A model generated the notes under the pieces. It did no database searches. It saw only the letters and a program-made list of their open reading frames with translations, and was not told where the DNA came from. From Uloborus plumipes (Eukaryota; Arthropoda; Arachnida; Araneae; Uloboridae), in NCBI GenBank assembly GCA_038373865.1, contig JAXGGA010002199.1, positions 1 through 64,000 of the forward strand: a stretch of 64,000 bases of DNA. The letters run 5' to 3'. The stretch's first letter is position 1. Every line of letters begins with the position of its first letter. A program made the position numbers and the translations under genes. Shown one piece after another: positions 1 to 11,162 of the stretch.

Positions 1-491
1 CGTATTAAAAATATGTTGCAAGACTAAAATGTGATTGCTTCATTTCACGTTTATAATAGTTATAAGAATAGTTTTACTAGAAATAGTTGTTGCTCCAACG
101 ATGAGATATCCAGTATTTTTTTTTTAATAATCACCTCCAGAATAAGAATATATTCAGTCTCTTAAGTACTTGCAAAAATTCTGGAAATAGTCATTGACTG
201 CACTCTGGAACTCGGGTACAATCCGGCTCAAATCTGTTAAAACCTTTAAGAGGCAGAAAATGGTAAACGCACATGTCCAAAGACTATGCGGCTTGTGAAC
301 ATTTCATCTTTTATTGGTGGGATCTATATTTCTTACTAATGTCCCTAAACATCACATCTAAAATCTATCTTAATTATTTTTCAAATTAAATTTGTTTCTA
401 TCATATCTTATTATTGTCATGTTATTTCTTTTCTTTTATTCCTTTTTTAATCATATTTTTAAAAATTGATGGCTTCGTGTAATTATTTATA
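1..491. other. Unassigned AT-rich sequence
   Basis: No open frame of useful length, RNA gene or recognisable repeat was seen. The stretch is AT-rich with short T runs. Confidence 0.5.
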
Positions 492-903
492 CACTCTAGA
501 AAATGAATGTTGTTTTTACAGTTAATATACAGCTAATTTTATTGTAATAAACTGTAAAATTGCTAATTTTACAGTAATAAACTGTAAAATTGCTACTTTT
601 ACAGTAATAAACTGTAAAATTGCTAATTTTACAGTAATAAACTGCAAAATTGCTAATTTTACAGTTTATTACCGTGCATTTTACAGTTTTAAACTGGAAC
701 CTCTGCTGCCAGTATTATACTGTTGTTTTTACAGTATAATACAGCTAAATTTTACGGCAATAAACTGTAAAATTTCTAACTTTACAGTAAGAAACTGTAA
801 AATTGCTAGTTTTACAGTTTATTACTGTGCATTTTACAGTTTTAAATTGGAACCTCGGCTGCCAGTATTATACTGTAAAAACAGAAGTTCATTTATTTCA
901 CTG
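492..903. mobile_element. TA-flanked CACTG-type MITE, copy 1
   Basis: The element begins CACTC and ends CACTG, each next to a TA. Inside, a 30-bp unit (an ACAGTAATAAACTGT-like palindrome plus an AAATTGCTA linker) is repeated about four times from roughly 545 to 665. A second cluster lies at 750-860. A conserved core around CTGCTGCCAGTATTATACTG separates the clusters. There is no coding capacity. The same design recurs at about eight other places in the window, always near TA dinucleotides. TA targets suggest mobilisation by a Tc1/mariner-superfamily transposase; that is inference. Confidence 0.65.
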
Positions 904-1637
904 TAGACTTCGTAATATTTTTAATAATTTTTGCATTGTGAGTCGGTATAAGTCGCAGTTTTATGAAGAAAACAACCTATTCCTTTGGAAAAAGAAAATC
1001 AAGCAATGCGTCGTGGAAACATTTAGTAATTTTCAGCTTGTTAGAGACTTCACCTCCTTTGCTAAAAACAAAAACACTTCTCAAAAGCAGAAAAGAAATT
1101 TCTCACAAAGCAGCCAAAGCAATGATTCTCACTCGAAGACTTTTACAAGTCAAATAACATTCGAGAAATGCCAGAGGAGAAGTATTCATAATACGGACGG
1201 GAATGAAAAATGTATGATTGCCTGCATTTTTCATACTTAAGAAGTCATTCCGGAGTCCGGGAATATGAAAATATATATTTTTGCATTTTGAAGAAACTTA
1301 AATGGAAAAATTTATCATAAGAGATTTCTGCCTTTCACGTTGCCATGACATCCGTCTTAAGTTAGAAAAATATGTTTGAAATTTATTGTGATAGTTTTTA
1401 TGGATCTCATCTTCTATTTGAAATAAATTTGAAGCGTTTAAAGTCACTTGCAAAAAGAAAAAAAAAAAGTTTGCAAAAATGTAGCTGCCAATAAAATTCA
1501 CGCCAGAGCCTGAAAGCAAAATGTTAAAAGTTTGAAAGACACTTTAAATGACTAAACAACTTTGTACGCTTTTACGTCCTTAGTAATACACTTGTTTTAA
1601 TGTCAAATATAGGTTAAATCTTTTTGCGAGAAGTAAA
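904..1637. other. Unassigned sequence
   Basis: No gene or repeat recognised. The 145-codon open frame that starts inside the preceding MITE and runs to 1240 has low-complexity composition and no recognisable motif, so it is not called. Confidence 0.45.
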
Positions 1638-1794
1638 ACAGGCCTCGTTATTTAGGAGGGGGGGAGGGCAGACGTTGAGAAATCAACGTATTTAACCTAT
1701 AAGTGGGCGTGGCTTTTGATGTTTTCCGATGAAATTGCATTGTATTTGAACCCTTTGCCCCCCCTCCCTGGAAAAACTTGAAATCACGTCCCTG
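1638..1794 (+). mobile_element. Short hAT-like MITE, copy 1
   Basis: This is a roughly 157-bp non-coding element with ends ACAGGCC... and ...TCCCTG. It contains a G-rich tract, the block ATAAGTGGGCGTGG, a C-rich tract and AAAACTTGAAATCAC. An 8-bp direct repeat GAAGTAAA lies at 1630-1637 and 1795-1802. An 8-bp duplication with CAGG-type ends fits the hAT superfamily. Related copies sit near 8146-8304 (opposite strand) and 14594-14746. Confidence 0.65.
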
Positions 1795-1902
1795 GAAGTA
1801 AATAAATAGAATCAAGTTTCTTTATGATAGCATAGGTGTATTGAGATCCCATACCAAAACAAGCAGCGTCAGTATTTCATTTATTCCTTACAAGGTGCAT
1901 TA

Positions 1903-2512
1903 GGGGCATTCCACCCGACGGAACGGGACTTTTGGAGCTGTTTCGTCAGTAGATTTTGTTCCATAAATACAAATAACACAAGCTAGGAATTTTTTGTTGG
2001 TAGAAACAGTTCAGATTTTTCGCTATAATTGCATGGAAAGTCAAAAGTTCATAGTTTCAAAGAAAACGATTCAGGGATTAGCAATAGAATGCTTGTGACG
2101 GAACGTGGCTCATATACGAGTCCCCTTCCGTCACATGCATTTTAAGGCTTACAATCCAGTTATTTTCAAACAAATAACTAATTTCAAATTTTCTACGTAA
2201 CTCGTATGGCAAATATTTGCCGTCTCCACCAACAAAAAAATTCCAACAACAAAATATTTTATCTATATTTATAGAACAAAATCTTCTGTTCGTGGGCCTT
2301 TTGGCTGTTGGACCTTATGTTCCTTGGACCTTATGGCCATTGGACCTTCTGTCTGGCGGACATTGTGTCTCGTGGACCTTCTATCCCGCGGATCTTTCGG
2401 ACGTTGATCTTCTGTTCGTGGACCTTTCGGTTTTGGACCTTCTAGCCGGATCCCAACAAAACCTACTGACAAAACAGCGCCAAATGTCCCGTTCCTTCAC
2501 GTGGAATGGCCC
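1903..2512. mobile_element. TIR element with 4-bp ATTA duplication
   Basis: The ends are about 48-bp imperfect inverted repeats starting GGGGCATTCCACCCGACGGA on the left, with the matching GGGCCATTCCACGTGAAGGA on the reverse strand at the right. ATTA flanks both sides (1899-1902, 2513-2516). The interior has a small palindrome near 2095-2135 (GTGACGGAAC...TTCCGTCAC) and a minisatellite. No transposase is present, so it is non-autonomous. The termini resemble those of the larger elements at 16971 and 21716. Superfamily is not assigned. Confidence 0.65.
2280..2480. repeat. Degenerate minisatellite inside the TIR element
   Basis: Short units built on TGGACCTTCTGTTCG are repeated about ten times with varying spacers. 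They leave overlapping open frames on both strands (plus-strand frame 2217-2528, minus-strand frame 2269-2472). The encoded peptides are simple repeats of the unit, so they are a by-product of the array and not called as genes. Confidence 0.6.
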
Positions 2513-2605
2513 ATTAGCAGTGGGATAGAATATTTGTTACAATATGAGTGTGCGTCCACCTACACGATCCCGGAATATATTTTTGCATACAGCGGTAATA
2601 CATAT

Positions 2606-3000
2606 TCTTTAATCTCTTAACGCCTAGTGGCACATGAGGCCGCTAGCGTGGCTTTCCAACCTGTACGGTTCAGTGCCGCTTCCCTAGCTCGCCCCCAGCT
2701 TGGCCAGCCAAAGGCATTTCGTTCTTGAATGGCCATCTGGCGCCAGGTAAGTTTTGCCCGGCCTCGCTTCCTTTTGCCATCAGGGGTCCACATGAGAGCA
2801 GTTCTTGTTGGGTCTATTGCTTTCATTCTGAGAACTTGTCCTATCCAAGTACATCTTTTTTGCTTTTTTACCTGTGTAGTTATGGGTTGCAATTAGGGCG
2901 TCTGTATGGGTCTGAATTAGAAATTTTATTTGGCCAGTAAATGTTTAGGATTCTTCTCAGGTTTTTGGTTTGGAAGGCATCGAGCTCTTTTTCTCTATCA
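2606..3000 (-). pseudogene. 5'-truncated non-LTR retrotransposon 3' end (RTE-like LINE)
   Basis: Read on the minus strand, this encodes the C-terminal tail typical of RTE-type endonuclease-reverse transcriptases. An LRRILNIYWPNKISN-like block comes first, then WIGQVLRM, WTPDGKRKRGRAKLTWR and a final W-containing stretch. The reverse transcriptase and endonuclease domains are absent, and a stop interrupts the frame between the two blocks. It is flanked by a perfect 15-bp direct repeat, AGCGGTAATACATAT (2591-2605 and 3001-3015), as expected for target-primed reverse transcription with 5' truncation. The 3' end reads ...GGCGTTAAGAGATTAAAGA. It is a dead copy. Clade assignment rests on remembered family motifs and is moderately sure. 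Confidence 0.8.
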
Positions 3001-3015
3001 AGCGGTAATACATAT

Positions 3016-3242
3016 GCATAGGAAAAATAATTTAACAGTTGGTGATATTGCATGAAAAAAAAATATTAGCGCATTTTTATCACGTTTAATTTAATACAAC
3101 GCAGGATTGTAAATATCTCCCAGAAAACCTCCAAGGCCTGGGGGAAGGGGGGGGGGTTGACGCCCAGAAAAAGCAACCCAGGAAAAAAAACACTTTCAGT
3201 TATAATTCAGAAAAATTATTTTACGGTATCTTTTATTTTCTA
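3016..3242. other. Unassigned sequence
   Basis: AT-rich with a short G run near 3150; nothing else recognised. Confidence 0.4.
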
Positions 3243-4350
3243 CTAGCTGTTGTGCCCGGCTTTGCTCGGATTTTAAATGCAGCATATAAGTTCAGGACCT
3301 AAATATTAGGGGAACCTCAAACCCTTTATTTTGGACGGAAATGGTAAAAATATCGAATGCAATTCGTAAACAAATGATTCGTTACAAAATGTTAGTGCAA
3401 ATGATTCCCAAAACGTACAAAGATGAAATCCTCTACTAAAATGCAATAAAAAAATTGCTTACAAGAATTGTCAGCAGAAAAATAACAGTAAAATATTTTT
3501 TTTTAGCAAAAAAAAAAAAAAAAAAAAAAAAAAACAGGATGGCAATTTAAAAATCTTTCTGATCTATTTTTTTCTTTTTACACACGTTTTCAATTTCTTT
3601 AACAGGGGCAGACGATATTTTTATTCTCTGATGATCTTTCAATTTACTGCATGTTTAGCTGATTATTATTATTCATCCCTCCTCCTCGAATTTCTTTGGC
3701 CAAAACTGATTGGGAAAATAAAATGAAGGTTTAGGGTTACAATTCTATTGAAACTGGCTGGGGGGGGGGGGGGGAGGAATAATTATTCTCTGGCACTAAG
3801 GGCAAAAGCAATTTAAGAATTTTATTTTTGCAGCACTCAGGCAAAAATGGCAACAGATAAAAATCATCAATTAGATTTTTTTTCACGCGCAGACGATCGT
3901 CGATTTTCAATTAAAAATTAAATTCTGCTTTCTTTCAAAAGCCCGTATCTATTTTTAGGGTGGAGATATCGATTAGTGGTTTTGAAAACCGTTGGAAGGA
4001 AACTTTCCTAAAAGGTATTTTTTGCGTTCTTTCGAATGAGACCAAGATCGAGAAGATCCGATAAGTATTTCGGGTAGAAAGAGTCATTTTGAAGTAATTT
4101 ATTCGAAATTCGAACAGATCGGTACTTTTTTCTCGCTCAAAATCCACCCTATGATCCTTCCCAGGTGCCCAAGTATCTCCCTGCCAAATTTCGCCCAGAT
4201 CCGAAGTGTGGATTTGTATAAGGTACACACATAAACATATATACATACATATTCTTATATTCTTTGTTTTATTTATGTTGATAAACATAAATGCCGCCCC
4301 CCCCCCATCGCCAGGCCTTCTGACCGAAATATTTACTCTACATCGCATGC
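3243..4350. mobile_element. Decayed element with ACTAGCTGTTGTGCCCGGC head
   Basis: The left side starts ACTAGCTGTTGTGCCCGGCT, a head motif shared with the locus at 11487. The right side carries a block (AGGTGCCCAAGTATCTCCCT, then a CCAAATTTCGCCCAGATCCG-type stretch, then ACA/ATA-rich sequence) that recurs at 5300-5460. Several homopolymers interrupt it: A-run about 3507-3535, G-run 3761-3775, C-run 4297-4306. The 137-codon minus-strand frame at 3935-4348 has no recognisable domain and is not called. Both boundaries are approximate. Confidence 0.4.
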
Positions 4351-6563
4351 TTATTTAAAAAAAAAAGTGGAAAATTGCGGATCTACTGAAGAATTTTGAG
4401 CGTTCCTTTTGAAATTCCACGTTTCATCATAATTCCGTTTTTTGTAATCTAAACTGTATAATAAAAAACACCTGAATATCGTTTTAATATACATTTTTTT
4501 CTCATATTATAGCTTCATATTTTTTGTGCAAGTTCAAAAGTAGTGAGCACTAATATATCTTTCGAGATAAGGGGGGGGGGAGGTACTCAAGTCTAAGTAT
4601 GCACTAGGACGTAATACTTTCAGTGCATAATTTCTATTCAACAACCGAAACACGATTTGGGCAACACATAAAACAATCATACATAAATTCATAAAATAAA
4701 CATTACATTTGTTTAAGGAACTAAAAATAAATAAAGGTATTGCCGACGGTGATTTTTTTTTTTTTTAAATCCGCATTTTTCATAAAGTCTTCATGTCTAA
4801 TTGGTTCAAATTTCCAATTAAAATAAGTGAAATGGGCAAGTTCATTTTTTCTGAAATAAAGATTTTTCGTTTCTCAAAGAAAAGGTAAGAGCAGAATACG
4901 TAAAAAGAGTTTTATTGTTTGATCGTGACACAAATTTTAATTCATTATTCATGCAATACACTTTCAAGCGATTCTGTGTAAAAATGAAACGGAGAAAATC
5001 GAAGCATCTCGAAACAAATTAATTAAATGGCTAAATTTAAAATTTAGAGATGACTAGTTCACATGGTGGAAAAAAAGGCTCATTGATTTTTTCACCTGAG
5101 ATGGCATTAGCAGTCTCTCTAGTTTCTGATAGAGAGCATGATTTAGAAAAGTATAATTTAGATGGTTAATGTTTGGCATTAACAGTATATTTGTTTCGGG
5201 TAGATATGTGTTTCGGGTAGAAAGAGCCATTTTGAAGTCCTTTATTTGAAATTCGAACGGATTAGTACTTTTTTCCGCTCAAAAACCACCCTATGATCCC
5301 TCCCGGGTGCCCACGTATCTCCTTGCCAAATTTCGTCCAGATCCGACGTAAACTGTGGGTTTGTATAAAGTACACACACACATATAAACATAAACACACA
5401 CATATTCATTGTTTTATTTATGTGGGTTAAATCAATGCTAGCCCCCCCCCCCCCCCCCATCGCCAGGCCTTCTGACCGAAATATTTACTATACATCGCAT
5501 GCTTATTTAAAGAAAAAAAATGAATTTACAATTGCGGATCTACTAAAGAACCTTGAGCGTTAGTTCTTTTTGAAATTCTGCGTTTCATCACAATTCCGTT
5601 TTTTGTAATCTAAACTGTATAATAATAATCACCTGAATATCGTTTTAATATGTACTTTTTTTTCATATTATAGCTTCATATTTTTTTTTTTTTTCAAAAT
5701 ACGAGCTAAATCCGCATTTTTCATAAGTAGTTCATGTCTAATTGGTTCAAATTTCCAATTAAAGTAAGTGAAATGGGCAAGTTCATTTTTTCTGAAATAA
5801 AGATTTTTCGTTTCTCAAAGAAAAGGTAAGAGCAGAATACGTAAAAAGAGTTTTATTGTTTGATCGTGACACAAATTTTAATTCATTATTCATGCAGATG
5901 GAAGTACGCGTTCCCGAAAGAAAAATAAATCTTTTCCTCCGAATCAGCTTTACATTGGAAGATTTTTAAAGAAAAAAATCTTGAGTTTAAAAGCCAATTT
6001 CATTTCTTTATAAATTGTTTTCTTCTTTGAACAAGATGTTTTTTGAAGAAAATGTCAAAAGAAATTTATGTTTGAAAGAGAAAGGAGTGTAGTTTTGCGG
6101 CGCATAAAGTATTTCCGTATTTAATATACGTTTACTTAACAAAAATAGAGTATAATTTTAATAAATGCATTTATATTCAAAGAATATTAAAAAATGATGA
6201 AAAATGAAAACGTCGTTTAGAAATATGAAAATTACTAACACATTAAATTTTAACCACATATTAAAATTTCTAATTTATTTTAATTAATTTTAATGACTAG
6301 AGTAAGTAGCTGGTTAAGGGTTGGTTTCAGCAATACGTACATATTTAACTGCCAATTTTGGCTATTAAAACACTTTCAAGCGATTCTGTGTAAAATGGCG
6401 AATTTAAAATTTAGAGATGACTAGTCCACATGGTGGAAAAAAGGCTCATTGATTTTTTTCACCTGAGATGGCATTAGCAGTCTCTCTAGTTTCTGATAGA
6501 GAGCATGATTTAGAAAAGTATAATTTAGATGGTTAATGTTTGGCATTAACTGTATATTTGTAG
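4066..6563. repeat. Tandem segmental duplication (two units)
   Basis: Unit 1 spans about 4066-5196 and unit 2 about 5197-6563. Shared blocks in the same order are: TTTCGGGTAGAAAGAG with a 250-bp tail block (4066 and 5211); the ATCGCCAGGCCTTCTGACCG block (4308 and 5459); a 180-bp block near 4765-4950 matching 5708-5897; and a 190-bp block near 4968-5190 matching 6370-6560. Unit 2 has about 470 extra bases (5898-6368); unit 1 has about 200 bases (4547-4750) not in unit 2. The TTTCGGGTAG sequence at the junction suggests microhomology. No gene is present. Confidence 0.75.
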
Positions 6564-6936
6564 GTTAGATTTGACAATCTTTATGTTGAAGCGTTTCTGA
6601 ACAGAAACGATATGAAGTAAACTGAAACACCTCGAAACAAGGGATCGAAAAGAAAAAAATTAAAAAAAATGATGATAACTAGTCCAGATAGTCATAGGAA
6701 ACTTTTCTGTTTTCATTTCTTATATGGGTATCAAATTACCCCTGCAATTCTATCACAGCGATATTTCTTTTTTTTTCTAAACCCCTAGTAAATTTCAAGA
6801 GCACAATTATAAGTTTAAAATACTCTTAAATTTGAAAAACAATTTTGTTTTTTCAAAACCAACTAGTAAATTTCTAGAGCACAGTTCTAGGTTTTTAAAA
6901 ATATTGTTCAGTTAAAATAAAACAAGTCTTCAAACC
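6564..6936. other. Unassigned AT-rich sequence
   Basis: No gene or repeat family recognised. Confidence 0.4.
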
Positions 6937-6940
6937 TTAA

Positions 6941-7458
6941 CCCAATTATGCCCAAGTTTTTTTAACAATTTTTTTTTTCATTTTTATCTGCTTAAAAACT
7001 CTTACTTGAATGGTTTACATACATTTTAGGCTTAAAATAGTTCGCCGTTGCTATATTTATTAAGTTATTTAACTCCTGTTTATGGGATATTTTTGCAGAT
7101 ATGTGAGCAAAATACGATCTTATTTGACTTTATTTTTACAAAGTAACATTACAGAAGGCATCTGTGATCCATTTTAAGCAAATCATTTTAAAATAAATTA
7201 ATTTATGAAAAATAAGTTCGCGAAAAAAAAAATTACTTTCTCTGGCTACCCATGCCGGATCGTTGCTTGACTGATTTGTCTGAAAATAGCTGTCAATACA
7301 TAAACTCTGATGTCCAAATAGTGGCTCTAACTGGTTTTACAAGAAGAAGGACTATTTAACTTGTGAAAAACAGCTTTAGTAAAATAATATACTCATTACA
7401 GGTTTTTTATGCAGTAACTAACAAGCGTCCCGTTTTTAGGGTACTGGGCATAAATGGG
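6941..7458 (-). mobile_element. piggyBac-like MITE family B, copy 1
   Basis: TTAA flanks both sides (6937-6940, 7459-7462). The ends are CCCAATTATGCCCAAG and CTGGGCATAAATGGG, imperfect terminal inverted repeats. TTAA targets with CCC/GGG ends are the hallmark of piggyBac-type transposition. No transposase is encoded. Close relatives lie at 37942, 48022 and 60805. It is opposite in orientation to the copies at 37942 and 48022. Confidence 0.8.
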
Positions 7459-7462
7459 TTAA

Positions 7463-8145
7463 ACATGTGGAAGCTAATATTGATAATACTTTTTTGTCAA
7501 AATGATCACGTTTTAAACAAATAGCAAACTCAACTAGCTCAGTCGAATTAATAAACTTTACACTCCTTCCTTTCCAGAGAACAGACCTTGAACTGGCCAG
7601 TTTTAAAATCCCCCCAAAACGTCGTGATGGATATTGATTGTTCCCGGGGCCTTAATCAAGAGTAAATGTGCAATTCAATTAACTTTGCAGTTCCCAGTAA
7701 GTATGCGATGAAGTCGACTTCAAGCGATAGCATTAAGACAGCGCGAATGAATGTCCTCACTCTAAGGGGGCGAATGAATGGGCTTTCTAAACTTTATCCT
7801 ACGACGGAAGGTTAAATGTTTGACAACTGATGGGGAAATCAATACGAAGGCAGAAATGGTTGAGATAAGCGTTAAATGGATAGGGAATATAGGTTGGGAA
7901 GTTTCTTTTATTTGAAATTAGCTGTTAAATTAGTGATTATTGAAAAAATCAATATGAATTGTAACGTCATTTCAAGTAGTTCAAGCATATTTTAATAAAA
8001 ATAATGTAACATTTTATAAAAGTTCAATGCTTGGCCTGAAATGGGTTAATATATTTTTCATAAGAAAATGGAAAAAATAGTTCCAATAATTCAGAACACT
8101 TGTACTTTCTAAATACCATATGGTAGTTCCTCTGCACTTTTGGCA
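7463..8145. other. Unassigned sequence
   Basis: No frame or repeat recognised. A slightly less AT-rich patch at 7565-7800 could be single-copy sequence, but nothing in it can be named. Confidence 0.4.
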
Positions 8146-8304
8146 CCTGGGCAGTCATTTCAAGTTTTACGGGGGGGGGGGGTGAAATCACAATGCAATT
8201 TCCTCGGAAAACAGCACGCCCACTTATATGTAAATACATTGATTTCTCAAAGCCATGGGGGGGGGAGCAATTGACCCTCTCCCCACCCCCCTAAATGACG
8301 GGCC
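8146..8304 (-). mobile_element. Short hAT-like MITE, copy 2
   Basis: On the minus strand it reads CAGGCCCGTCATTTAGGGGG, a G-rich tract, ATAAGTGGGCGTG, a long C-run and AAACTTGAAATGACTGCC, matching copies at 1638 and 14594. No clean target duplication was found here. Confidence 0.6.
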
Positions 8305-9213
8305 TGATGAAACCTAAAAATAATCCTAGTCATTGGAAGATTTTTTTTATGTTCGTTTTGAAAAAAAAATTCTATTTTGTGTAACTTCAGTTCACAATGT
8401 CAAATAATTTTTGTTACGAGGCTATAATTATTTGGTCATTTGTCGGGTGATATATTTCTTGAAGCAGTTTAAATGAAAGTAACAAAGATAATCGGTCACA
8501 CAATTTGCTTATCGGTGCAGCCCAAACGAATAAAGATACCTCTAGTATATTCGTAGACGGAGAACAAAATGTCTCGTGAGTTTTAAAAGAATCAAAGCCC
8601 TTTCTTGTCGTGTTAATAAAATTTAAAAGCACTTTAAATGCATTATTCTACCTTAGATATCAAGACATTCAAATAAAAGTTCAATTTCGCAGCTTTTCAA
8701 AGTCTCGCCTGCAGCGAGTTTTCGTCACGCTTCAGTAAACACTACTTTATTCACACTTTAAGTATTTTGATGTTTGTGAATTTGATATGTGTTCAAAATT
8801 TTAAGAACATATTTGTTTTAATATGGCCATAAGTTAAAAACCTAAAATGTGCTTGATAAGTTATTGAATTAACTTAATTTTAATATCCTTTCACAAAACT
8901 AGAGTAGTGAATTAAAATGCGTAAATATTTATCCATAAGATAAAAGTCAAATAAAGCATTAAAATCTCATTTAATTTATAAGAATTTTTACGTATTTCCA
9001 TATTTATACAACACAATGCGAGGAACGATAATTTAATGAAATATTTATATTAGTAAATATTAATTTTTTACCATAATAAGTCAAAACTAAAACTTCCAAA
9101 TGTGTTTACAAGTGCAGCAAATTTTAAAATGTATGAATTTGTATGCTTTTATAAAAGTCAAATTATTGAATTTTGCGTATTCAGCTTTAATTGTAATAAT
9201 TTTGATGTTTATT
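8305..9213. other. Unassigned AT-rich sequence
   Basis: No gene or repeat family recognised. Confidence 0.4.
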
Positions 9214-9289
9214 CTACCGTGCTAAGCGTAAATAGTGCTTTTGCAGTCAAACTCAAACTGAGATAAAAGGCTTTGAAGTTCTGCCCCAA

Positions 9290-9680
9290 GTAGCGTCAAC
9301 TCATCGGATTTTGCTCGGCCGATCACCGAACTCCTCGTAAACTGATCCCGTAACGCACATTGACATCGTTCCGATCAGTATCCTAGCACGGTTTTCTATG
9401 AGCTACTTTTCATCGGAAAGCGATATCCTTCCGATCAACTTTCCCGATTAAAAAGAGCCGAGCATCCAAAATTGATCCTAAATTCATCGGCACGGGACTG
9501 CACTGCTCGTAAATTGCTCCAAATCTCATCGTATTTCGAGCAAAACTCGTCGGATTTTGCTTCTCGGATTCTGTTTGGCCGATGAGACATATTGGAGCAA
9601 TTCCCGATGAGAACTCCGATCATCGGCCGATGAGAATTGCATCGGGTTTTGATGAATGGCCGATCATCGGACGATGAGAC
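9290..9680. repeat. CATCGG/CCGATG motif cluster
   Basis: The hexamer CATCGG and its complement, often as CTCATCGG or GGCCGATGAG, occur more than a dozen times in under 400 bp on both strands. The segment begins with a GCCCCAAGTAGCGTC sequence that resembles the head of the small MITEs at 15636 and 51988, so it may be a separate insertion. Confidence 0.5.
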
Positions 9681-9784
9681 TTAGCTGCTAGATGCGGCAC
9701 CATGTATTTGATTCAGCTGAAACTTTTTCGAATTTTTAAAAAAAAATATTTCCCGTTCGCAAATGACCATAGAATTTTGTATTT

Positions 9785-10078
9785 ACTGTCTGAAATTTTT
9801 TCGTACGACCTCCGCAGCATCTGCGCACGCGCCAAGTCTCTTCGGACTTTCTCGAAATAGGGGGGGAAAGCAACGAAGAAGTAGTAAGCGAACAAAAGCT
9901 GAAGGCATCGGGTAGTGCGCATCCAAAACCTACTGTCCAACATTTTTTCGCGAAACCTCCATCGAATCTGCGCACGCGCGAAGTCTGTTCTGACTCTCTC
10001 GAAATAGGGGGGGAATGCAACGAGGAAGTAGCCAAGCGAATAAAAACTGAAGGCATCGGGTAGTGCGCACCCTGAACC
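9785..10078. repeat. 147-bp tandem pair
   Basis: The block CTGCGCACGCGC...TCTCGAAATAGGGGGG...GAAGGCATCGGGTAGTGCGCA occurs twice, anchored at 9821 and 9968, exactly 147 bp apart. It is more GC-rich than its surroundings. Confidence 0.75.
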
Positions 10079-10231
10079 TATCTCCCCTTTTTCAAATGGA
10101 AGCGTTCGTGGCTGCCAGGCGCACAATACGCAAACAGACAGTAGGTAAAATACGTCACAAAGAGCCACTTGGTGGCGATAACTCAATTTTGTAAACAAGT
10201 GCAGATACGACTATTGTGCTTAGCACGGCAG

Positions 10232-11160
10232 TATCGTTCATCTTGCCTTTGTTGTCTTCATGAGTTTCAAACGTCAAATATTTTTTATGAGTAACATTTA
10301 AAGAGCTTCTAGAGGAATAGGAGAAAGAAGGTGAAATTATTTTATTGTTTTGGTTAAATTTGGATTTAAATTTTTAACGCATGTTTAGTAAACGAAATAG
10401 GTAACGTGCAACGTAATATTTTCCAGAATACAAAAAGTCTTGATGAATGATATAATTTTCAATTACTACAAAAACGAAGAAATTTAAACTGCACTTAATA
10501 TTTAATAAGCTATAATATTTGTACTAACGTAATTAATTTTATATTAGAATATTATATAACATTTTATGAGTTCATAATTGTTTCTTACCGTGATTAAAAC
10601 CTGCTAAATTATACGCCAAGGAAGCGTTGCCTTCTTGTTATTTGGCAGAAAAAAATGCAGACTGTGTTCAAATTTCAAGCAAAATTTTCAGTAGAATTTC
10701 CTATATGAAAACGAACCAAATGGAAAATTAACAAAAAAAAAAAAAAAAAATTAAATGTTTGGCAGATTATATAAGAAATTAACGTCTTAAACAGCTGGAT
10801 AATGCTTCATTTTTTCTAATCTTTGATATCAAAGTGGCTCTAGGATGATTTCCACTCTTAATCTTGTTGCCGAGTTAGTATACATGGTCAATCTAATACG
10901 GCAAATAGAACTCAGAGTGCAGGTATTGAGGATTACGCCTTGAATCTTGCTTGCTTAGACATCATTTTAGTAGCTAATTAGTGGGTTCAGTGTAAGAAAA
11001 AGGCCTCAAATATACTCATATAGACTGCGCTGGCACACAATAAGAAAATTCCGAAGCTTCCATAGATTTCACGGATTTTCACTAGTTTTACTGTAAAAAT
11101 CAAGTATATTTGCGGAAAACGTGTTATGAATTGCTACAAGATGCATTAGTGCAAGATTCT
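10232..11160. other. Unassigned sequence
   Basis: AT-rich with an A-run at 10733-10750. Nothing recognised. Confidence 0.4.
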
Positions 11161-11162
11161 TA

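Larger units (their letters stand above)
9214..10231. mobile_element. 1-kb TIR element, CCGTGCTAAGC ends
   Basis: The left end reads CTACCGTGCTAAGCGTAAAT. The reverse complement of the right end reads CTGCCGTGCTAAGCACAATA, and similarity continues to a TGCAG/CTGCA block, giving about 35 bp of imperfect terminal inverted repeat. The interior has two parts: a CATCGG-rich segment (about 9290-9680) and a 147-bp tandem pair (9785-10078). A diverged single-unit relative of the second part lies at about 41860-42175. The 161-codon minus-strand frame at 9713-10198 merely translates the tandem pair. No transposase is recognisable and no target duplication is clear. Confidence 0.5.

Noticed and set aside
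545..665. Regular 30-bp direct repeats resembling a CRISPR array
   Set aside because: The units are contiguous with no unique spacers, are palindromic, and lie within a TA-flanked eukaryotic MITE with dispersed relatives.
5441..5459. Long C-run as a regulatory or structural element
   Set aside because: Homopolymers of C, G, A and T are common across the window and vary between repeat copies; nothing ties this one to a function.
9713..10198. 161-codon minus-strand frame with internal repeats
   Set aside because: It is the translation of a 147-bp DNA tandem pair (49 codons) that stays open by chance because the period is divisible by three.
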